In this document: one piece after another, positions 21,747-28,057 of the stretch
How positions within the stretch are numbered: position 1 is the first letter of the stretch
Layout of the letters: every line of letters starts with the position of its first letter
Assembly (NCBI RefSeq): GCF_004348995.1
Contig: NZ_SMKQ01000084.1
Coordinates: 1 to 33,319, forward strand
DNA from: Nonomuraea terrae
GTDB taxonomy: Bacteria > Actinomycetota > Actinomycetes > Streptosporangiales > Streptosporangiaceae
Length of the DNA: 33,319 bases
Direction of reading: 5' to 3'
Translations under genes and position numbers: made by a program
The notes under the pieces: model-generated
Database searches by the model: none
Told to the model about the DNA's origin: nothing
The model's input: only the letters and a program-made list of their open reading frames with translations

Positions 21747-23018
21747 ATGAGCACAGAGTTCCAGAAGGTCGCCCACGCGGCACGAGAGGCCGCCGCCGAG
21801 CTGGCCCCGCTGCCGCGGGCGCCGAAGGACCGGGCGTTGCGCGCGATCGCCGATGCCCTGGTCGCGCGGGCGGCCGAGATCATCGAGGCCAACGCCGACG
21901 ACGTCGAGCGGGCCAGGCAGCAGGGCACGTCCGAGGCGATGATCGACCGGCTGCGGCTCGACGAGGCGAGGGTCGCGGCCGTCGCCGAGGCCGTGCGCCA
22001 GGTGGCCGACCTGCCCGACCCGGTCGGCGAGGTCGTCCACGGCGGCACGCTGCCCAACGGGCTGGAGCTGCGCCAGCTCAGGGTGCCGCTCGGCGTGATC
22101 GGCATCATCTACGAGGGTCGCCCCAACGTCACCGTCGACGCCGCCGCGCTCTGCCTGAAGAGCGGCAACGCGGTGCTGCTGCGCGGCTCGTCCAGCGCCT
22201 ACTCCTCCAACACCGCCCTGGTGAGGATCATGCAGGAGGCGCTGGAGCCCACCGAGGTGCCCGCGGGGGCCGTGCAGCTCGTGCCCGGGGAGACCCGCGA
22301 CTCGGTCAAGGAGCTCATGCGCGCCCGGGGGCTGGTCGACGTGCTGATCCCGCGCGGGGGCGCGTCCCTGATCAACGCGGTGGTCGAGGAGTCGTCCGTG
22401 CCGGTCATCGAGACCGGCGTCGGCAACTGCCACGTCTACGTCGACGCCGAGGCCGATGTCGAGCTCGCCGTGCAGATCCTGGTCAACGCCAAGGCGCAGC
22501 GGCCGTCGGTGTGCAACGCCGCCGAGACGTTCCTCGTGCACGAGGGCGTCGCCGACGCGTTCGTGCCCCGCGCGCTGGAGGCGTTGCGTGAGGCGGGGGT
22601 GACCGTCCACGGCGACGAGCGGATCGCCCGCTACGGCGAGGTCGTGCCCGTCACCGAGGACGACTTCTACGCCGAATACCTCTCCCTCGACATCGCCGCC
22701 GCCGTCGTCGGCTCGCTGGAGGAGGCGGTGGCCCACATCAGGCGGTACGGCTCCGGGCACACCGACGCCATCGTCACCAGCTCGCAGCGGGCCGCCCGCA
22801 GGTTCGTCTCGCTGGTCGACTCGGCGGCCGTCGCGGTCAACGCCTCGACCAGGTTCACCGACGGCGGCGAGTTCGGGTTCGGCGCGGAGATCGGCATCTC
22901 CACGCAGAAGCTGCACGCGCGCGGCCCGATGGGCCTGCCCGAGCTGACCTCCACCAAGTGGATCTATACGGGTGAGGGGCATTTGCGCACGTCAGAGGGA
23001 ACGGTGGTGGCCGGTTAG
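21747..23018 (+). CDS. proA: Gamma-glutamyl phosphate reductase
   Basis: Second step of proline synthesis: NADPH-dependent reduction of gamma-glutamyl phosphate to glutamate semialdehyde, which cyclises to pyrroline-5-carboxylate. This 423-aa member of the aldehyde dehydrogenase superfamily carries the catalytic cysteine C256 in KAQRPSVCNAAET. Other family landmarks are IYEGRPNVTVDAAALCLKSGNA and the C-terminal FGFGAEIGISTQKLHARGPMG region, which also helps bind substrate. ATG at 21747 is preceded by GGAG at about 6 nt. It is co-transcribed with proB. No clear terminator follows. Confidence 0.97.
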   Translation: MSTEFQKVAHAAREAAAELAPLPRAPKDRALRAIADALVARAAEIIEANADDVERARQQGTSEAMIDRLRLDEARVAAVAEAVRQVADLPDPVGEVVHGGTLPNGLELRQLRVPLGVIGIIYEGRPNVTVDAAALCLKSGNAVLLRGSSSAYSSNTALVRIMQEALEPTEVPAGAVQLVPGETRDSVKELMRARGLVDVLIPRGGASLINAVVEESSVPVIETGVGNCHVYVDAEADVELAVQILVNAKAQRPSVCNAAETFLVHEGVADAFVPRALEALREAGVTVHGDERIARYGEVVPVTEDDFYAEYLSLDIAAAVVGSLEEAVAHIRRYGSGHTDAIVTSSQRAARRFVSLVDSAAVAVNASTRFTDGGEFGFGAEIGISTQKLHARGPMGLPELTSTKWIYTGEGHLRTSEGTVVAG

Positions 23019-23068
23019 GCGGCGTGTCGGCCTGACCCGCGCCCGGCCGCGTGGGTTGACTGGGAGGC

Positions 23069-23245
23069 ATGGACATTGTCGTCGCCCTCGTCTTCTCGGC
23101 CGCGGTGCTCTTCGGTGCCGACCGTCTGCTGCTCTGGCTGGAGAGCCGGGGCCACGTCAACTGGCGCAGGAAAGGCCGCCGGCCGCTGCCGGACGAGCCC
23201 GCCACGGAGCTCGACCGGATGCTCACCGACCACACAGGCCGATAA
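23069..23245 (+). CDS. Small single-pass membrane protein, 58 aa, unknown
   Basis: A 58-codon open frame with good codon bias, starting MDIVVALVFSAAVLFGADRL and ending in TAA. The N-terminal half (about residues 3-24) is a transmembrane helix. The rest is basic, then acidic, cytoplasmic-looking sequence containing WLESRGHVNWRRKGRR. Short actinobacterial proteins with a helix followed by an ESRGxxxWRR-like motif are known to me only as hypothetical. GGAGG lies only one base before the ATG, too close to be a normal ribosome-binding site, and an upstream in-frame GTG is cut off by a stop, so how it initiates is unclear. It lies 50 nt after proA and 82 nt before the kinase. Confidence 0.65.
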   Translation: MDIVVALVFSAAVLFGADRLLLWLESRGHVNWRRKGRRPLPDEPATELDRMLTDHTGR

Positions 23246-23285
23246 TCCTTCGGCGTGCCGCAAGCGGCGACGCGCGTACCGGCGC

Positions 23286-23291
23286 TAGGGT
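23286..23291 (+). promoter_or_regulatory. Probable -10 element for the kinase transcript
   Basis: TAGGGT lies 10 nt before an ATG that opens a 9-codon frame and 36 nt before the kinase GTG. Transcription from about 23298-23302 would give a very short leader ahead of the upstream frame. Confidence 0.45.
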
Positions 23292-23301
23292 TGTGTCCCT
23301 T

Positions 23302-23331
23302 ATGGGCGCGCCGGGCGGGGAGGGACGGTGA
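23302..23331 (+). other. Possible 9-codon upstream open reading frame before the kinase
   Basis: ATG at 23302 reads MGAPGGEGR and stops at TGA 23329-23331. That stop overlaps the kinase start (GTGA), the arrangement used for translational coupling. Its codons for Gly-Glu-Gly also contain the GGGGAGGGACG purine run that serves as the kinase ribosome-binding site. It may be a coupling leader peptide or may be coincidence. Confidence 0.35.
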
Positions 23332-25091
23332 GCAAGCTCGGCAAGGTCGGGCCGTACACCTTGATCGAGCGGCTCGGCCGGGGTGGCATGGGTGAGGTCT
23401 ACCTCGCCTCCACCCGCCGCGGCGAACGAGTCGCGCTGAAGGTCCTGCATGACCTGGCCGAGGACACGACCTCGCGCGTGCGGCTGGAGCGCGAGGTGCG
23501 CGCACTGCGCCGGGTCGAGAGCCCGTACGTCGCCAAGGTGCTCGACGCCGACCTCGACGGCGCCCGCCCCTACCTCGTCATGGAGCACATCGAGGGCGTG
23601 ACGCTGCTCGAACGCGTCCGCCAGCAGGGCCCCCTCGACGTGTCCGGCCTCGTCGACCTGGCCCAGGGCATCGCCACCGCGCTGGCGATCATCCACGCGG
23701 CCGGGGTCGTCCACCGCGACCTCAAGCCTGGCAACATCATCATGGGCTCCGAGGGCCCCGTGCTGATCGACTTCGGCATCGCGCAGGTGCTCGACGCGAC
23801 CCGGCTCACCATGACCGGCACGTTCCTCGGCACGCCCGGCTACACCGCGCCGGAGATCTTCGCCGACGAGCAGGTCGATTCGCCCGCCGACATCCACGCC
23901 TGGGCCGCCACGGTGGCGTTCGCGGCGACGGGGCGCCCGGCGTTCGGGCGGGGCACGGCCGAGGCGCAGATGTACGCGGTGCTCAACGGGCAGGCCGACC
24001 TCAAGGGCGTGCCCGTGGAGCTGCTGCCGCTGGTGCGGGCCGCACTCAACCGGGAGCCCGGCAAGCGGCCCACGGCGGCGCTGCTCGCGGACCGGCTGTC
24101 CCGGCTGGCCAAGGCGACCAGCGCGGGCGATGACCCACCCGCCGCCGACGCGGCCGAGGAGGCCGGCAAGGGCACGGCCACGCGCGGCAGGGGCGCCGAG
24201 GAGGCTCGCTCCGCCAGGAGCCGTCCCAACGCCGTGCCTGCCGAGGGGAAGGTGCCGGCGCCGCGCGGGCGTACCGGGAACAGGGCGGTGCCCGACGGCA
24301 AGAGCGCCGCGGTGGCGCGCACGCGCACGGGCGCCGACGGGAAGGGCGCCGCGGTGGCGCGGACCAGGACCGGCGCCGACGGCAAGGGCGCGGCCGCCGC
24401 GCGCGGGCGCACGGCGGCCGAGGGGAAGGTTCCGGTGCCGCGGGCGCGTGCGGGAGCCGAGGGGAAGGTCACCGGGCCGCGCCGGCGTACGGCGGCGGCC
24501 GTCCGGAGCCGCCCGGCGGCCGCCAAACCGCAGAACGGGCGCGCGGCCGGCCTGCGGTCCGAGTCGTCCACCACGCTGCCGGCGGGCAACGGCGCGCTGC
24601 TGCTGCTCGCGGTGCTGGCCGTGCCCTGTGTGGTGACGTCGGTGATCTGGCCGATCGCGTCGATCGCGATCACGACCGTGTTCGTGGTGCTCACCAGGAC
24701 GTTGTGGATGAGCCACTGGATGGTCAGGAAGCGCAGCTCGCGGCGTACGCGGGTGGCGCTGCGGGTGCTGCTCTTCCCGGCCGCGCTGGCCGGGGCGGCG
24801 GCGACCGCCGTCGTGTGGCCGGGGCTGCCCGTCGCGGTGGCGTCGGGCGGAGCTCTCTGGGCGATCGGCGGCGGCGCGATCGACGCCGGCTGGTGGCAGC
24901 AGGCCGCGCCCGTGACGGTGGCCGGAGTGGTGTTCGGGATGTTCTGCGGTGGGATCACCGGCCGCGAGATCGAGAGGGTCGGGCAGCGGCTGCCCGACCT
25001 GCGCAGGGAGGGGCTGCGCGCACTGGCCGTGCTGGGCGGGTTCGTCGCCCTGTGCGCGGCCGCGGTGCGCGCCATCGCCTTGCTGCTGTGA
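23328..25091 (+). CDS. Membrane-anchored Ser/Thr protein kinase with basic repeat linker
   Basis: A 587-aa Hanks-type kinase. The N-terminal kinase domain (about 8-265) is complete: GRGGMG (18-22 region), ATP-binding K38, alpha-C Glu near 56, HRDLKPGN with catalytic D131 and N136, DFG at 148-150, a Thr-containing activation loop (T162, T164) and GTPGYTAPE. A linker from about 270 to 420 is rich in Ala, Gly, Lys and Arg and contains six degenerate units starting (D/E)GK. The C-terminal 170 residues carry about five hydrophobic helices with short loops. There is no PASTA, NHL or other extracellular sensor domain, so the ligand or cue is unknown. GTG at 23328 follows GGGAGGGAC. The gene is convergent with the M48 peptidase. 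Confidence 0.93.
   Translation: MSKLGKVGPYTLIERLGRGGMGEVYLASTRRGERVALKVLHDLAEDTTSRVRLEREVRALRRVESPYVAKVLDADLDGARPYLVMEHIEGVTLLERVRQQGPLDVSGLVDLAQGIATALAIIHAAGVVHRDLKPGNIIMGSEGPVLIDFGIAQVLDATRLTMTGTFLGTPGYTAPEIFADEQVDSPADIHAWAATVAFAATGRPAFGRGTAEAQMYAVLNGQADLKGVPVELLPLVRAALNREPGKRPTAALLADRLSRLAKATSAGDDPPAADAAEEAGKGTATRGRGAEEARSARSRPNAVPAEGKVPAPRGRTGNRAVPDGKSAAVARTRTGADGKGAAVARTRTGADGKGAAAARGRTAAEGKVPVPRARAGAEGKVTGPRRRTAAAVRSRPAAAKPQNGRAAGLRSESSTTLPAGNGALLLLAVLAVPCVVTSVIWPIASIAITTVFVVLTRTLWMSHWMVRKRSSRRTRVALRVLLFPAALAGAAATAVVWPGLPVAVASGGALWAIGGGAIDAGWWQQAAPVTVAGVVFGMFCGGITGREIERVGQRLPDLRREGLRALAVLGGFVALCAAAVRAIALLL
24243..24497 (+). repeat. Tandem repeats coding for the basic kinase linker
   Basis: Three 42-bp units (24294-24335, 24336-24377, 24378-24419) encode DGKSAAVARTRTGA, DGKGAAVARTRTGA and DGKGAAAARGRTAA. 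More diverged units of 36-51 bp flank them (EGKVPAPRGRTG before; EGKVPVPRARAGA and EGKVTGPRRRTAA after). The unit pattern is acidic-Gly-Lys, a small-residue stretch, then RxR and Ala/Thr. Confidence 0.85.
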
Positions 25092-25162
25092 CCTGCCGCC
25101 GCTCCATCGCAGGTCTGGGCCCTGGGCCCGCCGCCTCGCCATCGTGGGCGCCGGCGGCGGGG

Positions 25163-25191
25163 ACGCGGCTGATCAAGCGGATCGGCCGCGT
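25163..25191. terminator. Hairpin between convergent kinase and peptidase genes
   Basis: ACGCGGCTGATC (25163-25174) pairs over 12 bp, one of them G-U, with GATCGGCCGCGT (25180-25191) around AAGCG. It lies in the 111-nt gap between two converging genes and is followed by the peptidase stop codon. It has no T tract on either side, so it is a likely but non-canonical bidirectional terminator. Confidence 0.6.
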
Positions 25192-25202
25192 GCCGTCTCG
25201 GA

Positions 25203-26225
25203 TCAGCCCTGGCCGCCGTCGCGGCGGGAGAAGCGGTTGAAGATGCGCTCGCCCGCGTTCACGGCGCCCTCGGCCACGTCACGCAGCACGCCGATGAACG
25301 GGTCCTGCGACTGCTGCCATGAGGCGCGGTAGGACTCGGCCGCCGCCTTGATCTCGTCGGTCACCCGCGCGTCGGAGTCGTCTTCCCTGCGGGGGTAGTT
25401 ACCGGCGATGATGCTGTCGTACTCGCCGCTGCGCTGCCACTTGTCCAGCTCGGCCACGCGCACCACCGCGAACGGGTGGGTCGTGCCGAGCAGGTTGAGG
25501 ACCTTGAGGAAGCCGTCGCGAAGGTCGCCCGCTGTGTCGTACTCGTGGAACTGCTCGAGGAACGCCTCGATGTTCATCTCGTGCATGTAGGAGCCGCCGG
25601 CCAGCTTCATCAGCGCGCGCTTGGCCGCCTCGGGGTCCTGACCGACGAGCAGGCCGCCGCGGTCGGAGGACAGCTCGGACTTGCGGTACCACTCCTCCAG
25701 GCCCGCGACGATCGCGCGCAGGCCGATGTAGCCCAGCGGGATCCAGGCGACGCGCGTGGCGAGGCGGGTGAGGATGTCGAGCATCGTGCGGTAGACCGCG
25801 TGCCCCGACAGGATGTGGGAGGTCTCGTGACCGATGACGAAGCGCTGCTCCTCCTCGTTCATGAGGTTGAGCAGGCCGGTGGTGACGACGATGAACGGGT
25901 CGTCGAAGCCGATGGCCTTGGCCTGGACCTGTGGATCCTGCTGGATGTAGATCTCGGGGATCCGGTGCAGGTCGAGGGTGTAGGCGGCGTCGCGGCCCAT
26001 GTCGTAGATCGAGCGGAACTGGGTCTCGCTCACACGCACGGCCGAGGCCAGGTACATCAGACGTAGCCTTCGCTCGCTGATGAGGCCGGACATCTGCTTG
26101 AGAACTGTGTCGAACCCACTCAGCTTGCGCAGAGCGACCAGCGCGGACCGGTCTGCGGGGTGTTCGTAGGCTCGAGACGAGATGCCGGGCAGTTGGACGC
26201 GGTTGCGGTCCGGGGTGGTCGTCAT
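25203..26225 (-). CDS. M48 family zinc metallopeptidase
   Basis: A 340-aa zinc-dependent endopeptidase related to HtpX/Ste24. The zinc-binding HEXXH is HETSH (H133, E134, H137) and the third ligand is probably E184 in KSELSSDRGG. A hydrophobic stretch around residues 152-176 between these motifs may associate with the membrane, but there is no pair of N-terminal helices as in HtpX. The C-terminus (about 290-340) is polar with a conserved FxRFSRRD end. Actinobacterial proteins of this type are annotated M48 peptidases of unknown substrate. The start codon is fixed by a -10 hexamer 7 nt upstream; a longer open frame extends into the nadD region and was rejected. It is divergent from nadD. Confidence 0.9.
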   Translation of the reverse strand: MTTTPDRNRVQLPGISSRAYEHPADRSALVALRKLSGFDTVLKQMSGLISERRLRLMYLASAVRVSETQFRSIYDMGRDAAYTLDLHRIPEIYIQQDPQVQAKAIGFDDPFIVVTTGLLNLMNEEEQRFVIGHETSHILSGHAVYRTMLDILTRLATRVAWIPLGYIGLRAIVAGLEEWYRKSELSSDRGGLLVGQDPEAAKRALMKLAGGSYMHEMNIEAFLEQFHEYDTAGDLRDGFLKVLNLLGTTHPFAVVRVAELDKWQRSGEYDSIIAGNYPRREDDSDARVTDEIKAAAESYRASWQQSQDPFIGVLRDVAEGAVNAGERIFNRFSRRDGGQG

Positions 26226-26232
26226 GCCCGGC

Positions 26233-26238
26233 ATGCTA
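26233..26238 (-). promoter_or_regulatory. -10 element for leaderless M48 peptidase gene
   Basis: On the minus strand TAGCAT ends 7 nt before the ATG whose first base is 26225. No ribosome-binding site lies between them. It is divergent from the nadD promoter; the two -10 elements are 70 bp apart. Confidence 0.6.
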
Positions 26239-26252
26239 CGTCCGCAACGGAA

Positions 26253-26297
26253 GTGATGCGCGGTCATCACCAAGGGGGGTCCCATCATGTTGGTGGG
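26253..26297. promoter_or_regulatory. Inverted repeats between the divergent M48 and nadD promoters
   Basis: GTGAT-N8-ATCAC (26253-26270) and CCCATCA-TGT-TGGTGGG (26281-26297, one G-T mismatch as DNA) lie between the two -10 elements. They could be operators or chance; no regulator gene is adjacent. Confidence 0.3.
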
Positions 26298-26308
26298 ATG
26301 CGTCCGCG

Positions 26309-26314
26309 TAAGGT
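26309..26314 (+). promoter_or_regulatory. -10 element for leaderless nadD
   Basis: TAAGGT ends 7 nt before the ATG at 26322, with no Shine-Dalgarno in between, so the transcript likely starts at the ATG. A second ATG follows immediately. Confidence 0.65.
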
Positions 26315-26321
26315 CCGTTTC

Positions 26322-26936
26322 ATGATGAATGCGCCCAGTGTGCCGGGTAAGCGGCGAGTGGGGGTGATGGGCGGGACGTTCGATCCCATCCATCATGGGC
26401 ACCTCGTCGCCGCCAGTGAGGTGGCTCACCATTTCCAGCTTGACGAGGTCGTCTTCGTGCCGACCGGGCGGCCGTACCAGAAGTCGGGACGTGACGTGTC
26501 GGCGGCCGAGGATCGCTACCTGATGACGGTCATCGCCACCGCCTCGAACCCCCGCTTCTCGGTCAGCCGGGTGGACATCGACCGCCCAGGGCCGACGTTC
26601 ACCATCGATACTTTGCGCGATATTTCGCGAATTTATGGGCCTGACGCTGAGCTGTTCTTCATCACCGGCGCGGACGCGCTCGGCGCGATCCTCGGCTGGC
26701 AGAACGCGGGGGAGCTGTTCGATCTCGCCCACTTCGTCGGCTGCACACGCCCGGGGCACACACTGCACGACCCCGGGCTGCCGGAAGGCCGGGTGACGCT
26801 GCTGGAGATCCCCGCCCTGGCCATCTCCTCGTCCGAGTGCCGGCAGCGCGTCGCCAAGGGCGAGCCCATCTGGTACCTCGTGCCCGACGGGATCGTGCAG
26901 TACATCAACAAGCGGGGCCTCTACCAGTCAGGTTGA
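26322..26936 (+). CDS. nadD: Nicotinate-nucleotide adenylyltransferase
   Basis: Converts nicotinate mononucleotide and ATP to deamido-NAD in NAD synthesis. The 204-aa protein has the nucleotidyltransferase motif GGTFDPIHHGHLVAAS (T/HxGH type) near residue 18, FVPTGRPYQK, ITGADALG, and the C-terminal ISSSECR motif followed by WYLVPDGIVQYI. ATG at 26322 was selected over upstream in-frame codons because of the -10 element 7 nt before it and because homologues begin shortly before the RVGVMGG strand. It is followed by rsfS and a phosphatase gene, the common actinobacterial nadD-rsfS-phosphatase cluster. Confidence 0.95.
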   Translation: MMNAPSVPGKRRVGVMGGTFDPIHHGHLVAASEVAHHFQLDEVVFVPTGRPYQKSGRDVSAAEDRYLMTVIATASNPRFSVSRVDIDRPGPTFTIDTLRDISRIYGPDAELFFITGADALGAILGWQNAGELFDLAHFVGCTRPGHTLHDPGLPEGRVTLLEIPALAISSSECRQRVAKGEPIWYLVPDGIVQYINKRGLYQSG

Positions 26937-27027
26937 GGGTGACGGCGGCGCAGGTGAGGGGTCTCGGCCCGGAAGGGTACCCTCAACTTAAGGGCATGCT
27001 GCCGACACAGGAGGACAGACCCGCATC

Positions 27028-27423
27028 GTGACCGCATCTGAGAGATCCGTCCAGCTCGTGCGCATCGCCGCGGAAGCCGCGGCCGACAAGCTGGCCGATG
27101 ACATCCTGGCCTACGACGTGAGCGAGCAACTCGTCATCACCGACGCCTTCCTGCTCTGCTCCGCCACCAACGACCGGCAGGTCCGCGCCATCGTCGACGA
27201 GATCGAGGAGCGGCTGCGCGCCGAGGCCGACGTCAAGCCCGTGCGCCGCGAGGGCGAGCGCGAGGGCCGCTGGGTGCTGCTCGACTTCATCGACATCGTC
27301 GTGCACGTGCAGCACGAGGAAGACCGTACGTTCTACGCGCTCGAGCGCCTGTGGAAGGACTGCCCGGCCATCGCGCTGCCGGAGAGCGTCCTGCAGGCCA
27401 ACCTCCAGCGAGCGCGCTCTTGA
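27028..27423 (+). CDS. rsfS: Ribosomal silencing factor RsfS
   Basis: A 131-aa protein that binds ribosomal protein L14 on the 50S subunit and blocks subunit joining, lowering translation under starvation and aiding 50S assembly. The family stretch ITDAFLLCSATNDRQVRAIVDEIEE and the later LLDFIDIVVHVQHEEDRTFYALERLW are clear. The conserved tail WxD is present as LWKDCPAIALPE. GTG at 27028 has AGGAGG at 27009-27014, strong but at 13 nt rather far. A TACCCT hexamer at 26978-26983 could give it its own promoter. The stop overlaps the next gene's TTG start (TTGA). Confidence 0.95.
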   Translation: MTASERSVQLVRIAAEAAADKLADDILAYDVSEQLVITDAFLLCSATNDRQVRAIVDEIEERLRAEADVKPVRREGEREGRWVLLDFIDIVVHVQHEEDRTFYALERLWKDCPAIALPESVLQANLQRARS

Positions 27424-28049
27424 GCAAGCGGATCGTATGTCTGCGACACGGGCAGACTCTGTGGAACGTTGAGCAGCGCTTCCAGGGCCACTCCGACATC
27501 CCCCTCGACGAGACCGGCGTGGCGCAGGCCGTGAGGGCAGCGTCGTTGCTGGCCTCGCTGCGCCCCACGCAGATCGTCTCCTCCGACCTCCAGCGGGCCA
27601 ACGACACGGCGCTCGCGCTGGGTCGGCTCGTCGGGCTCGACGTGGCGGTCGACAAGGACTTCCGCGAACGAGGCGGCGGCGAGTGGGAGGGGCTGACCCG
27701 CGAAGAGATCGCCGCGCGGTGGCCCTCGGAGTACGTCGCCTGGGAAGCGCCCGGCGGCGAGTCCGTCACCGACGTGGCCGCCCGGGTGGCGGCCGCCATG
27801 CGCCGGTGGGTGGCTCGCCTGGACGACGATGGCCTGCTCGTCGTGGCCTCGCACGGTGCCGCGCTGCGGCTCGGCATCTGCGAGCTGCTCGGGCTGCCTG
27901 AGGAGCTGTGGCCCGCGCTGGGCGGGCTCGGCAACTGCTCCTGGTCCGTCCTGCAGGAAGGACGCAAGGGCTGGCGGCTGCTGGAGCACAACGCCGGCAC
28001 CCTGCCCGAGCCGATCCACAGCGACGACCGGCCCGACGCCGAGGTCTAG
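27420..28049 (+). CDS. Histidine phosphatase family protein (phosphoglycerate mutase-like, GpgP-like)
   Basis: A 209-aa phosphatase of the histidine acid phosphatase/phosphoglycerate mutase superfamily. The catalytic RHG motif is CLRHGQTLWN (H10) and the second histidine is in VASHGAALRLG. The acid/base region is RERGGGEWEGLTREE. In Mycobacterium tuberculosis the protein at this position after nadD and rsfS is glucosyl-3-phosphoglycerate phosphatase, so a role in that pathway is possible; other small phosphates cannot be excluded. The start is TTG at 27420, overlapping the rsfS stop as TTGA; no ATG or GTG fits the family N-terminus, and ATG at 27351 lies deep inside rsfS. The gene meets the monooxygenase gene tail to tail with 3 nt between stops. 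Confidence 0.9.
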   Translation: MSKRIVCLRHGQTLWNVEQRFQGHSDIPLDETGVAQAVRAASLLASLRPTQIVSSDLQRANDTALALGRLVGLDVAVDKDFRERGGGEWEGLTREEIAARWPSEYVAWEAPGGESVTDVAARVAAAMRRWVARLDDDGLLVVASHGAALRLGICELLGLPEELWPALGGLGNCSWSVLQEGRKGWRLLEHNAGTLPEPIHSDDRPDAEV

Positions 28050-28057
28050 GACCTAGA
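28045..28057. other. 13-bp palindrome containing two convergent stop codons
   Basis: TCTAGG-A-CCTAGA is a perfect inverted repeat. Its left arm contains the TAG stop of the phosphatase gene and its right arm the TAG stop of the minus-strand monooxygenase gene. It is too short to terminate transcription by itself, and no longer hairpin surrounds it. Confidence 0.7.

Noticed and set aside
24243..24497. Possible CRISPR or VNTR array
   Set aside because: The repeats are in-frame coding units without unique spacers and belong to the kinase linker.
26226..26768. 180-residue N-terminal extension of the M48 peptidase
   Set aside because: It would be antisense to most of nadD's first half and contain both divergent promoters. 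The leaderless -10 fixes the start at 26225.
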